Shown in pieces: positions 1 through 8,734 of a stretch of 64,000 nucleotides of DNA. The notes under the pieces are model-generated. The model was given only the letters and a program-made list of their open reading frames with translations, was not told where the DNA came from and did not search any database. Every line of letters begins with the position of its first letter. Positions within the stretch are counted from its first letter, which is position 1. The stretch covers positions 4,026,501 through 4,090,500 of the forward strand of contig NZ_CP115160.1 of the NCBI RefSeq assembly GCF_027594545.1. Direction: 5' to 3'. This DNA is from Algoriphagus sp. TR-M9 (GTDB lineage Bacteria; Bacteroidota; Bacteroidia; Cytophagales; Cyclobacteriaceae). The position numbers and the translations under genes are program-made.

Positions 1-322
1 CCTCCTCCAGATTGGTAAGCAAACCCGCCAAATCAGAGGGCTTATCCAGCACAGGACCAGAGGTAATTTTGATCCCAGCTTGCAGTTCATTGGCAATGAT
101 ATGACTGAGTGTGGTCTTGCCCAGTCCCGGAGGCCCATGTAGCAGTACATGGTCCAAAGGCTCATTTCTACGCTTTGCGGCCAGCACAAAAACCCGTAGA
201 TTCTCTACGATTTTATACTGCCCGGTAAAGTCTTCAAAACTCAAAGGGCGCAAAGCCCTTTCGAAATCTCTATCCTGAGGACTTAGGCTTTCATCCTCTC
301 CGTTTAAATAATCTTCTCTCAT
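1..322 (-). CDS. ruvB: Holliday junction branch migration helicase RuvB (N-terminal part, cut by window edge)
   Basis: The reverse strand encodes about 107 residues from an ATG at 322, beginning [12 protein letters not shown] and running off the left edge. The AAA+ Walker A region reads [20 protein letters not shown], which is diagnostic of RuvB, followed by the conserved stretch around [14 protein letters not shown]. RuvB is the hexameric ATP-driven motor of the RuvAB complex that moves Holliday junctions during recombinational repair. It is divergent from the apbE gene at 445, with 122 bp between them. Only the N-terminal third is visible, so Walker B and the winged-helix domain cannot be checked. 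Confidence 0.95.
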   Translation of the reverse strand, partial: MREDYLNGEDESLSPQDRDFERALRPLSFEDFTGQYKIVENLRVFVLAAKRRNEPLDHVLLHGPPGLGKTTLSHIIANELQAGIKITSGPVLDKPSDLAGLLTNLEE

Positions 323-444
323 AATTAATCCGTACGCTCACAAATATAGAAAAATACGAATGCCTTCTTCCGCATTTTTGAATCCCTGACATCCCTTCGA
401 AACTGAAAAATAAGCCTTAAATTCGCCCCCAAATTCTACAGATC

Positions 445-1512
445 ATGCGCCGAAATGCCCGGAAAAACATCATATACTCCATAGTCCTGCTCACTGCCAT
501 CATGGTAGTTTATCTTTGGAGAAATAGAGATCAAACAGAGATTACCCTCACGGAAACTGATGTAGTAGCGGGTAAAATCTCACTTTCCGGTCCCACTATG
601 GGCACCACCTATCACATTACCTACCTGGACGCAGACAGTCGGGACTTGCAGCCATCTATTGATTCTCTTTTGGTGGTTTTCAACCAAAGTCTTTCTACCT
701 ACATCCCGGATTCTGAGCTGAGCAAATTCAACCAAGGAGATACGCTAGACTTTAATCTTCCTTATTTGTTACCAGTCTTGGAGACCTCCAAAACAGTCTA
801 TGAAAAAACAGACGGGGCATTTGATCCTACTGTAGGGCCCTTGGTGAATATTTGGGGTTTTGGTCCCACAGGACCAGAGCTCAAAGACAGTGTGGACATC
901 AAACTTCTGCTGAACACCGTGGGTTTTGACAAGGTGGAGTTTGATCAAAATCAGCTTCGCAAAAAAGTACCAGGCATCTACCTCGATTTTTCTGCCATCG
1001 CCAAAGGCTATGGATCAGATGTAGTGGCTGAGTTTCTGAAAAGTAAGGGTATCTCCAATTACCTGGTGGAAATAGGAGGAGAACTGGTAGCCCATGGGGT
1101 AAACGAAAAAGGGGAACTGTGGAAAGTTGGCGTCAATCGGCCAGAGGAATCTGCAAATGCCGCAGACCTGATCAGTATCATTGCCCTACAAGATCGCGGG
1201 ATGGCTACTTCTGGAAACTACCGAAACTTCTATGTACGCGATTCGGTAAAAATCTCCCATACCATCAATCCTGCCACCGGCTACCCGGTCAATCACACAC
1301 TGCTATCAGCCACCGTACTGGCGGAAAACTGCATGAGTGCTGATGCTTATGCCACTGCTATGATGGTCATGGGAAAGGAAAAAGCCTTGGCTCTTGATTC
1401 TGCAGTTAGTGAGATCGATGTGTTTTTAATTTTTGATGACGGCAATGGTGGTTTTAAAACCTTTGCAAGTGAAGGCCTTAAGCCATTCCTTTCTTTTCCT
1501 CAGGAAAATTAA
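445..1512 (+). CDS. apbE: FAD:protein FMN transferase (ApbE family)
   Basis: 355 residues. ApbE enzymes transfer FMN from FAD to a threonine of exported flavoproteins such as the NqrB/NqrC or RnfG subunits, working outside the cytoplasmic membrane. One N-terminal membrane segment (about residues 9-25) would anchor it. Family motifs are in order: TMGT (51-54), DFSAIAKG (181-188), EIGGE (209-213), ATSGNYR (254-260), HTINPATGYP (272-281) and SADAYATAMM (298-307), which carries the metal-binding Asp and Thr. Length is normal for the family. No nqr or rnf gene lies in the window, so its flavoprotein target is unknown. ATG start; no clear ribosome binding site, as is usual in Bacteroidota. Confidence 0.93.
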   Translation: MRRNARKNIIYSIVLLTAIMVVYLWRNRDQTEITLTETDVVAGKISLSGPTMGTTYHITYLDADSRDLQPSIDSLLVVFNQSLSTYIPDSELSKFNQGDTLDFNLPYLLPVLETSKTVYEKTDGAFDPTVGPLVNIWGFGPTGPELKDSVDIKLLLNTVGFDKVEFDQNQLRKKVPGIYLDFSAIAKGYGSDVVAEFLKSKGISNYLVEIGGELVAHGVNEKGELWKVGVNRPEESANAADLISIIALQDRGMATSGNYRNFYVRDSVKISHTINPATGYPVNHTLLSATVLAENCMSADAYATAMMVMGKEKALALDSAVSEIDVFLIFDDGNGGFKTFASEGLKPFLSFPQEN

Positions 1513-1540
1513 ATTCAAATGCAACATTATTGAATTTTAT

Positions 1541-1548
1541 TACCTTTG
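1541..1548 (+). promoter_or_regulatory. Putative Bacteroidota -7 promoter element (TAnnTTTG) for the ZIP gene
   Basis: TACCTTTG matches the TAnnTTTG -7 consensus used by the primary sigma factor of Bacteroidota and lies 55 bp before the ATG at 1604. No well-spaced -33 TTTG is visible, so the call rests on the -7 element and position only. Confidence 0.45.
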
Positions 1549-1603
1549 CCGGAGTTATAGCTTTCTCCTCATCATTCGGAGGAAAGAAATGTAACGCAGA
1601 CCG

Positions 1604-2359
1604 ATGGAAATAAAATTTTTGCTTCTTTTTCTCACAGCCATGATCGCGGGATCCATGGTTTATTTTGCACCTAATTTCAGGGAAAAATATTTTCGATTGG
1701 TTCTGGTCTTTGCGGGGTCATACCTTTTCTCCATTACTATACTTCACATACTCCCGGAATTGTTTGACAGCGGGTTTGACAGCAAAAGAATGGGCTTGTA
1801 CATTCTTATCGGCTTTCTCCTGCAGCAATTGCTCGAATTCTGGTCCAGCGGAATAGAGCATGGGCATATTCATACGCACGAGCACCATGGTAGCAAGGCC
1901 ATGTTAACGGTCATGGTAGGCCTGTTTATTCATGCCTTTCTGGAAGGAACCCTGCTTTCGCACGGAGACCTCATGGATGAAGGCGAGCATGTGCTCGGTC
2001 ATGTCCATAACAGTAAGACCGTTTTGCTGGGAATCATCTTACACAAGGGGCCGGCGGCTTTTGCGCTTGCCGCAGTACTGTCCAGTACTTTGAGTAAGAA
2101 ATCCACGCTTATACTCTTGACTCTTTTTGCACTGGCATCACCTCTGGGTATGATGTCCAGCTCATTTTTATATGAAAGCCAGATTCTGAGCAAGCAAGGA
2201 ATAGGCATGCTGTATGGTTTAGTGGCAGGCGGATTCTTACATATTTCTACTACCATCTTTTTTGAAAGCAGTCCACATCACAAATTCCAGCTGAACAAAC
2301 TTCTGGTGAGTTTCCTTGCCGCGGGTCTGGCAATCCTCTCTGAGTTTTTCATTCATTAA
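1604..2359 (+). CDS. ZIP family divalent metal transporter
   Basis: 251 residues with about eight hydrophobic segments. ZIP proteins move zinc, iron or related divalent metals into the cytoplasm. A histidine-rich cytoplasmic loop (HGHIHTHEHH, residues 86-95) sits between TM3 and TM4. The two metal-site motifs of TM4 and TM5 are present as HAFLEG (110-115) and HKGPAAFAL (147-155), matching the usual H-x-x-x-E patterns. A second short His/Glu patch (about 119-135) could also bind metal. Length suits the bacterial ZIP branch. It appears to be a single-gene unit; substrate specificity cannot be read from the sequence. Confidence 0.9.
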   Translation: MEIKFLLLFLTAMIAGSMVYFAPNFREKYFRLVLVFAGSYLFSITILHILPELFDSGFDSKRMGLYILIGFLLQQLLEFWSSGIEHGHIHTHEHHGSKAMLTVMVGLFIHAFLEGTLLSHGDLMDEGEHVLGHVHNSKTVLLGIILHKGPAAFALAAVLSSTLSKKSTLILLTLFALASPLGMMSSSFLYESQILSKQGIGMLYGLVAGGFLHISTTIFFESSPHHKFQLNKLLVSFLAAGLAILSEFFIH

Positions 2360-2535
2360 GCGAAGCCAGCCAATACGGAAACTTAGGCGATTAGGCCCAT
2401 TTTCCATAGAATCTCAGGCAATTCATTGACCTTACGTTAAATTTTCAGTTTTTTCACAGCAATCAGCTTGCATTCCTATGGAAGCATTCGCTAGCTTATG
2501 GGCTGAATTTAATTTCTCAGCCTAAACCCCAAAAT

Positions 2536-2799
2536 ATGCCTGCTCAAAATGAAAAAATGAAAGCCTATTGGCGCAAAAATCTCCAAACACTCTTCGTCCT
2601 ACTGCTAGTATGGTTTGTGGTCTCCTTCGGTTTTGGGATACTTCTGGTGGATCAGCTGAATGAGATCCGATTAGGCGGATTCAAACTGGGATTTTGGTTT
2701 GCGCAGCAAGGCTCGATTTACGCATTTGTAGTCTTGATTTTTGTCTATGTGGCAAGGATGAACAGCTTGGACAGGGAATTTGATGTGGACGAAGAATAA
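2536..2799 (+). CDS. DUF4212 small membrane subunit of a sodium/solute symporter
   Basis: 87 residues with two membrane helices (about 17-39 and 52-73) joined by the DUF4212-type stretch around GFGILLVDQLNEIRLGGFKLGFWFA. DUF4212 proteins are almost always encoded directly before a VC_2705-type sodium/solute symporter and are regarded as its small subunit. Here the symporter starts 19 bp after the stop codon and acs follows, which supports a role in acetate or short-chain carboxylate uptake. Two later in-frame Met codons exist (residues 7 and 8); the first ATG at 2536 was kept. Confidence 0.88.
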   Translation: MPAQNEKMKAYWRKNLQTLFVLLLVWFVVSFGFGILLVDQLNEIRLGGFKLGFWFAQQGSIYAFVVLIFVYVARMNSLDREFDVDEE

Positions 2800-2818
2800 C
2801 TTTTTAAGCTAAAAAACT

Positions 2819-4504
2819 ATGGAAATCTTAACCTGGACCTACCTGCTGGTAGGGATTACTTTCGCCATCTATATCGGAATTGCCATCTGGTCACGCGCCG
2901 GATCTACCAAGGAATTTTACGTAGCCGGAGGCGGAGTTTCTCCTCTAGCCAATGGCATGGCTACAGCCGCTGACTGGATGTCTGCTGCCTCTTTTATCTC
3001 CATGGCCGGTATTATTTCATTTGCAGGCTATGACGGGTCTGTGTATCTCATGGGCTGGACCGGAGGATATGTATTGCTCGCACTGCTTTTGGCTCCATAC
3101 TTGAGAAAATTCGGAAAATTCACGGTTCCTGACTTCGTAGGCGATCGGTACTATTCCAAAACTGCCAAAGTCGTGGCGGTGATCTGCGCCTTGTTTATCT
3201 CCTTTACTTATGTAGCCGGGCAAATGCGGGGTGTAGGAATAGTCTTTTCAAGATACCTGGAAGTACCCATAGAGTGGGGCGTGGTGATCGGAATGTGTAT
3301 CGTGTTTTTCTACGCCGTTTTAGGTGGAATGAAAGGCATCACTTACACCCAGGTAGCCCAATATTGCGTGTTGATTTTTGCATACATGGTTCCGGCTATT
3401 TTCATTTCCATGCAGTTAACCGGAAACCCAATACCTCAATTGGGTCTGGGAGGATCAGTAGCAGATGGCACCCCTCTGTTGGATAAGCTGGATGGAGTTC
3501 TGACGGAACTTGGTTTTGCAGCATATACCTCGGGAAGAAAAAGCATCACCGACATGTTTATGATCACCCTGGCCTTGATGGTCGGCACGGCAGGACTTCC
3601 ACATGTGATTGTTCGTTTTTTTACAGTTCCAAGGGTAAAAGACGCAAGAATCTCCGCTGGCTATGCGCTGGTATTTATTGCTATTTTATATACTACAGCT
3701 CCGGCAATCGCCGCATTCGGGATCTATAACACCATTGACAGCACTTCTGAGAAAAGCATTTCCCAGCTGCCCGAATGGATCAGTACCTGGCAAAAAACCG
3801 ATCTGATCAAAGTGGATGATAAAAATGGGGATGGTAAGATCCAATATGTGGCCGATCAGACAGCCAATGAATTGAGCATAGATCGGGACATTATGGTTTT
3901 GGCAAGCCCGGAAATTGCAGAGTTGCCCAATTGGGTGGTAGGACTAGTGGCAGCTGGAGCGATGGCAGCCGCACTTTCTACCGCAGCAGGTTTGCTATTA
4001 GTAATTTCCACTTCAGTATCCCGAGATCTTTTCAAAACATTTAAACCGGAAATTTCGGAGAAAAAGGAACTGAGAATAGCTCGCCTGGCAGCAGCCGGAG
4101 CAGTTTTGCTGGCAGGATATTTCGGAGTAAATCCTCCCGGCTTTGTGGCGCAGGTGGTTGCATTTGCTTTTGGTCTGGCAGCGGCTTCCTTTTTCCCGGT
4201 CATTATCATGGGGATTTTCTCATCTAGAATCAATAAAGAAGGCGCCATTTCGGGGATGATTACCGGCTTGGTATTTACGATTGGCTACATCATCTTTTTC
4301 AAATTTATCAGTCCTGAAACAAACACAGCGGATAATTGGTGGTTTGGAGTATCACCAGAGGGAATCGGCTCCATAGGAATGATATTAAATTTCATCGTTT
4401 GTGTGCTAGTTTCCAGATTCACCCCAGCACCTCCACAGGATGTGCAGGACATGGTACAGGAAATAAGAATACCGCGTGGTGCTGGTAAAGCTCAGGATCA
4501 TTAA
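2819..4504 (+). CDS. Sodium/solute symporter of the VC_2705 (ActP-like) subfamily, probable acetate or carboxylate uptake
   Basis: 561 residues with about 13 membrane segments and SSS-family features, such as NGMATAADWMSAASF (about residues 45-59) and the G-rich segment around AALSTAAGLL. This subfamily pairs with DUF4212 and resembles the cation/acetate symporter ActP. A loop at residues 332-343 (VDDKNGDGKIQY) looks like an EF-hand/dockerin-type calcium-binding loop inserted in a transporter. Neighbours fit acetate use: DUF4212 is 19 bp upstream and acs is 48 bp downstream on the same strand. The substrate is inferred from context, and another monocarboxylate remains possible. Confidence 0.88.
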   Translation: MEILTWTYLLVGITFAIYIGIAIWSRAGSTKEFYVAGGGVSPLANGMATAADWMSAASFISMAGIISFAGYDGSVYLMGWTGGYVLLALLLAPYLRKFGKFTVPDFVGDRYYSKTAKVVAVICALFISFTYVAGQMRGVGIVFSRYLEVPIEWGVVIGMCIVFFYAVLGGMKGITYTQVAQYCVLIFAYMVPAIFISMQLTGNPIPQLGLGGSVADGTPLLDKLDGVLTELGFAAYTSGRKSITDMFMITLALMVGTAGLPHVIVRFFTVPRVKDARISAGYALVFIAILYTTAPAIAAFGIYNTIDSTSEKSISQLPEWISTWQKTDLIKVDDKNGDGKIQYVADQTANELSIDRDIMVLASPEIAELPNWVVGLVAAGAMAAALSTAAGLLLVISTSVSRDLFKTFKPEISEKKELRIARLAAAGAVLLAGYFGVNPPGFVAQVVAFAFGLAAASFFPVIIMGIFSSRINKEGAISGMITGLVFTIGYIIFFKFISPETNTADNWWFGVSPEGIGSIGMILNFIVCVLVSRFTPAPPQDVQDMVQEIRIPRGAGKAQDH

Positions 4505-4552
4505 ATTAGAGCTTCATTTACCCAAAATTGAATACAATAAACCAAGATTACC

Positions 4553-6445
4553 ATGAGTGATAGAATACATACCCTCAGCGGGTACCTTTACGAATACCAA
4601 AAAAGTGTAACTCAGCCAGAAGAGTTTTGGGCTAGAATTGCAGATTCATTTCACTGGAGAAAGCGCTGGTCCAAGGTTTTGAAATGGAATTTCGAGGAGC
4701 CGGATGTAAAATGGTTTGTAGATGCTAAACTGAACATTACCGAAAATATTTTTGAGCGTCATCTATTCACCATAGGTGACAGGCCAGCTATTATCTGGGA
4801 AGCCAATGATCCCAATGAAGCAGGAAGAACCTTGACATACAAAGAGCTTTTTCATGAAGTAAACCGCTTCGCAAATGCGCTCAAAAGCAAAGGAATAGGC
4901 AAAGGAGATAAAGTTATTATCTACATGCCCATGGTGCCTGAAGCGGCGATTGCCATGCTTGCCTGCGCTAGAATCGGTGCGATCCACTCTGTAGTTTTCG
5001 CAGGTTTTTCCAGCTCTGCCCTTGCCGATAGGGTCAATGACTGCGGGGCCAAAGCGATTTTGACAGCTGACGGAAATTTCCGTGGAAGCAAAAAAATAGC
5101 AGTGAAAGCAGTGGTAGATGAGGCTTTGGAAAAAAGCGAAGTGGAAACTGTCATCGTCTATGAACGCACCCAGCAGGAAGTGAGCATGAAAGAAGGCCGG
5201 GATTTCTGGTGGCATGAGGTAATAGCTGAAGAATCACAGGAATGTGCTCCCGAAGAAATGGACAGCGAGGATATGCTTTTCATTCTTTACACCTCAGGCT
5301 CCACCGGCAAACCAAAAGGTGTGGTCCATACCACCGGAGGATACATGGTCTATTCCCAGTACTCCTTTGACAATGTGTTCCAATATTCTGAAGGTGATGT
5401 GTACTGGTGTACTGCGGACGTGGGCTGGATCACCGGTCACTCTTATATCGTTTACGGACCACTGTTGGCTGGAGCTACTACCCTGATGTTCGAAGGTGTG
5501 CCTACTTTCCCTGACGCAGGACGCTTCTGGCAAGTGGTAGAAAAGCACCAGGTGAACGTCTTCTACACCGCACCTACGGCAATCCGGGCACTGCAAGCTT
5601 ATGGCACTGAGCCTATACAGAAATATGATCTAAGTTCTTTGAAAGTATTGGGCTCTGTAGGAGAACCCATCAACGAAGAAGCATGGCACTGGTACCATAC
5701 TCATATTGGCAAGGGTAAGTGCCCCATCGTGGATACCTGGTGGCAGACCGAGACGGGTGGAATTATGGTTTCGCCTATTGCCGGTATCACTCCCACCAAG
5801 CCTGCATTTGCGACTTTACCCCTCCCCGGAGTGCAGCTGTGCATCGTAGACCCAGAAGGAAATGAACTCACCGGAAATTCGGTAGAAGGAAACCTCTGCA
5901 TCAAGTTCCCTTGGCCAGGTATGATCCGTACCACCTACGGAGACCATGAGCGCTGCAAACAAACCTACTTCTCTACCTATAAGGGGATGTACTTTACAGG
6001 CGATGGAGTGAAGCGTGATCATGATGGATATTACAGAATTCTGGGTCGTGTGGATGATGTCATCAACGTCTCTGGCCACAGAATGGGAACTGCCGAAGTC
6101 GAAAATGCGATCAATGAACACCCGAAAGTAATAGAATCCGCAGTAGTCGGATATCCTCACGAGGTCAAAGGTCAGGGAATTTACGCCTATGTAATCGCCG
6201 ATCTTACCAATAGAACTGAGGATAACTTGATGAATGAGATCAAAGAAATGATTTCCAAAATCATTGGTCCAATCGCCAAACCAGACAAAATCCAGTTTGT
6301 GCCGGGACTGCCAAAAACCAGATCAGGAAAAATCATGCGTAGAATACTCAGAAAAGTAGCAGAAGGATCTCTGGACAACATGGGTGATACCAGCACCCTG
6401 CTTGACCCAGATGTGGTGACCAAGATCATCGAAGGCAAAAAATAA
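4553..6445 (+). CDS. acs: Acetyl-coenzyme A synthetase
   Basis: 630 residues, ANL superfamily. It activates acetate with ATP and CoA through acetyl-AMP. The P-loop motif YTSGSTGKPKGVVH lies near residues 247-260, the TWWQTETGG core motif near 394-402, the hinge region around GRVDDVINVSGHRMG near 500, and the catalytic-lysine motif SGKIMRR near 591-597 (Lys593). That lysine is the residue acetylated by Pat-type regulators in other bacteria. Length is close to the 640-650 typical of Acs. It follows the symporter by 48 bp and is ended by a strong hairpin terminator, so transporter and enzyme probably form one transcription unit for acetate scavenging. Confidence 0.96.
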   Translation: MSDRIHTLSGYLYEYQKSVTQPEEFWARIADSFHWRKRWSKVLKWNFEEPDVKWFVDAKLNITENIFERHLFTIGDRPAIIWEANDPNEAGRTLTYKELFHEVNRFANALKSKGIGKGDKVIIYMPMVPEAAIAMLACARIGAIHSVVFAGFSSSALADRVNDCGAKAILTADGNFRGSKKIAVKAVVDEALEKSEVETVIVYERTQQEVSMKEGRDFWWHEVIAEESQECAPEEMDSEDMLFILYTSGSTGKPKGVVHTTGGYMVYSQYSFDNVFQYSEGDVYWCTADVGWITGHSYIVYGPLLAGATTLMFEGVPTFPDAGRFWQVVEKHQVNVFYTAPTAIRALQAYGTEPIQKYDLSSLKVLGSVGEPINEEAWHWYHTHIGKGKCPIVDTWWQTETGGIMVSPIAGITPTKPAFATLPLPGVQLCIVDPEGNELTGNSVEGNLCIKFPWPGMIRTTYGDHERCKQTYFSTYKGMYFTGDGVKRDHDGYYRILGRVDDVINVSGHRMGTAEVENAINEHPKVIESAVVGYPHEVKGQGIYAYVIADLTNRTEDNLMNEIKEMISKIIGPIAKPDKIQFVPGLPKTRSGKIMRRILRKVAEGSLDNMGDTSTLLDPDVVTKIIEGKK

Positions 6446-6451
6446 CTAATC

Positions 6452-6490
6452 AGCCAAGATCCAGGATTGAATCGGGATCTTGGCTCTTTT
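6452..6490 (+). terminator. Rho-independent terminator after acs
   Basis: AGCCAAGATCC at 6452-6462 pairs with GGGATCTTGGCT at 6474-6485 around a short loop and is followed by CTTTT. It begins 7 bp after the acs stop codon, ending the symporter-acs unit before the DUF294 gene. Confidence 0.8.
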
Positions 6491-6664
6491 CTAATCCTTT
6501 GGAGTAGAGTCCTCCTCTTCTTCATCCATCTGTATAGAAGAAACTATGGTGTCCGCCGAATCCATTTCCTGCTTATAAAAATTATGAACGCCCACCATAA
6601 AAGCTACAATCAACGCCCATAGTATCCGCCTGCAATACCGATATAATTGAGAAGCTATTTTCAT
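6491..6664 (-). CDS. Small single-pass membrane protein, unknown function
   Basis: A 57-residue reading frame from an ATG at 6664 to TAG at 6491. It starts MKIASQLYRYCRRILW, has one hydrophobic segment (about residues 14-27: ILWALIVAFMVGVH) preceded by basic residues, and ends in an acidic tail with five consecutive glutamates' worth of charge (DEEEEED region, about 47-52). The basic-hydrophobic-acidic layout is typical of a real small membrane protein. It is convergent with acs and divergent from the DUF294 gene, inside the acetate module. No family was recognised; it could be a chance frame, so confidence is moderate. Confidence 0.5.
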   Translation of the reverse strand: MKIASQLYRYCRRILWALIVAFMVGVHNFYKQEMDSADTIVSSIQMDEEEEDSTPKD

Positions 6665-6787
6665 TATGATATTAAGTTACACCATAGCTATCAATTCCCA
6701 TACCTACTCCGATATTTAGACAGATTGTCAGTAACTTACACTATGGACCACATGGACTCACTATTCACCTGACACTACTTCCCAGAT

Positions 6788-8734
6788 ATGCCCAATGTAA
6801 TTGTCAATAGAGTAGCAGAGTTTCTAAAGCGTTATCCTCCATTCTCGTTTTTGTCAAATGAAGAATTAGAGAAAATCGCCTCCTCTGTTGAGATCAATTA
6901 CCTGGAAAAGGGCGAGACTCTCTTTGAACAAGGTGACCCTCCCAGCCCTCATTTTTTTATCTTGAAAGAGGGCGAAATTCACCTCAGCGAAAATCAAACT
7001 ACAGGGGAAGAAATAAAGGAATATTTAGATGAAGGCGACGTGTTTGGGGTCCTGGCACTACTGGGAAAAAGACCATATGTGCTCAATGCTAAGATTTCAC
7101 AAAACAGTCTGATCTATGCGATTCCTGTCCAGGTTTTCGAAGAAATATTACAAAGCAATACACGAGTTGCGCTATATTTTGCAGCAGGGTTTGCATCGGG
7201 ACAGGTAGTGGTAAGGCAGGATTTGTCCCAAGGACAAAAAGCCCGCGGCATATTGAAAAGCAAATCCCGGGATAACTCCTTGCTTATTTTTTCTGATCAG
7301 TCGGAAATCAGATATTCGGAAAAGGTACTCACCTGCAATGAATCAAAAACAGTCCAAGAAGCCGCTCAACTCATGGTAGATGCAGATGTGAGTAGTATAA
7401 TCATAGTGGACCAAGCCTACAAACCTAAAGGAATCATCACAGACAAGGACCTACGTACCAAAGTGATCGCATGTGCATTGCCCGGAAATACACCAGTGGC
7501 CAAAGTGATGACTTCTCCCGTAATCACTAGCAAAAAGGATAGTGGTTTCTCAGACCTTTATCTCACCATGATCAAAAACCGACTTCATCACTTAGTGCTT
7601 ACTGAGGATGGATCAGACCAATCTGCGATTTGTGGGATCATTTCAGATCACGATGTACTGCTGTCTATGGGAAATAGTCCGGCAGTTTTGATTCATGGAC
7701 TGCTCAATACCCTGGATGTAAAGGAAATGCGATCCATTCGTGACCGCGCCGGTCAGATGCTGGCTTACTACTTGGAGAATGAAGTATCCATGGATTTTGT
7801 GGCATCGGTCATGACCGAGATTAATGACCTGATCATCCAACAAGCCCTAAAAATCGCTGAAAATACCTGGGCAGCGCATTACCCTGAAGTGTCTAGCGTT
7901 AGGTATTGTTTTTTGGCGTTGGGGAGTGAAGGCCGAGAGGAACAATTACTGCGGACAGATCAGGACAATGCGCTGGTATATGAGGATGTGGACGAAAGTC
8001 TAAAACCAGTAGCTGCAGAATACTTCCTCAAACTAGGCACCTCAGTGGTAGAAACCCTGCTCGCCTGTGGGTTTGAATCTTGCCCTGGAGAAATCATGGC
8101 AAGCAATCCCAAATGGGTCCAGCCGGTTTCCAACTGGGAAAATTACTTTTCCAATTGGATTTTGACTCCTACCCAAAACGCACTGCTTTCTGCCTCCATT
8201 TTTTTTGATTTCCGGCACATCGGCGGCAGCAGCGGACTGGCAGAAGAACTGAGTCTGTTTATTTATGAGTCGGTTAAGAAAAAACCAATTTTCCTGAATT
8301 TCTTGGCGCAAAACACCTTGGCGACCCCTCCCCCTTTGGGCTTTTTCAAGAATTTTGTGGTGGAAAAATCCGGAGAGCACAGAGATCAATTTGACATCAA
8401 AGCGCGTGCAATCCGCCCTTTGGTGGATTTGGGTCGATTGCTCACCTTAAGCCACGGAGTGATAGGTGTCAATAATACATTCAAGAGATTTGAGCGGCTG
8501 GCAGAGCTGGAGCCCAGCTACAAAGAGCTTTTTGGACAGGCAGCGAAGGCATTTGAAATTCTGATCCGTATGCGGGCAATCGAAGGCATGAAAAATGGAA
8601 ATGACGGGAGGTTTATCCACCCGGAAAGCCTAGGCAAACTTCAGCGCCAGCTTCTAAAAAACACCTTTGTGCCGATCGCTGAACTCCAAGACATCGTGAA
8701 AGTACGTTTTCAGCTAGACCACTTTGGGAAATGA
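6788..8734 (+). CDS. cNMP-binding / CBS pair / DUF294 nucleotidyltransferase-like regulatory protein
   Basis: 648 residues with four parts: a cyclic-nucleotide-binding-like beta-roll (about 10-130), a CBS domain pair (about 175-295), a DUF294 GlnD-like nucleotidyltransferase domain (about 320-470) and a helical DUF294 C-terminal domain (about 500-645). The nucleotidyltransferase signature is intact: G379-S380 followed by R383, E384 and the acidic pair D391/D393 in TDQDN. Related proteins are found beside acs/actP genes and are presumed to sense nucleotides and regulate acetate metabolism, but no biochemical role is firmly established. The stop codon overlaps the exonuclease start by 4 bp (ATGA), indicating translational coupling. 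Confidence 0.88.
   Translation: MPNVIVNRVAEFLKRYPPFSFLSNEELEKIASSVEINYLEKGETLFEQGDPPSPHFFILKEGEIHLSENQTTGEEIKEYLDEGDVFGVLALLGKRPYVLNAKISQNSLIYAIPVQVFEEILQSNTRVALYFAAGFASGQVVVRQDLSQGQKARGILKSKSRDNSLLIFSDQSEIRYSEKVLTCNESKTVQEAAQLMVDADVSSIIIVDQAYKPKGIITDKDLRTKVIACALPGNTPVAKVMTSPVITSKKDSGFSDLYLTMIKNRLHHLVLTEDGSDQSAICGIISDHDVLLSMGNSPAVLIHGLLNTLDVKEMRSIRDRAGQMLAYYLENEVSMDFVASVMTEINDLIIQQALKIAENTWAAHYPEVSSVRYCFLALGSEGREEQLLRTDQDNALVYEDVDESLKPVAAEYFLKLGTSVVETLLACGFESCPGEIMASNPKWVQPVSNWENYFSNWILTPTQNALLSASIFFDFRHIGGSSGLAEELSLFIYESVKKKPIFLNFLAQNTLATPPPLGFFKNFVVEKSGEHRDQFDIKARAIRPLVDLGRLLTLSHGVIGVNNTFKRFERLAELEPSYKELFGQAAKAFEILIRMRAIEGMKNGNDGRFIHPESLGKLQRQLLKNTFVPIAELQDIVKVRFQLDHFGK

Noticed and set aside
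1530..1548. TTG at 1530-1532 as the -33 partner of the -7 element at 1541
   Set aside because: Spacing is only about 8 bp, far shorter than the roughly 17-23 bp expected for Bacteroidota promoters.
2360..2535. Search for an acetate-operon regulatory site upstream of the DUF4212 gene
   Set aside because: No TAnnTTTG element, operator-like palindrome or riboswitch could be identified in this 176-bp gap.
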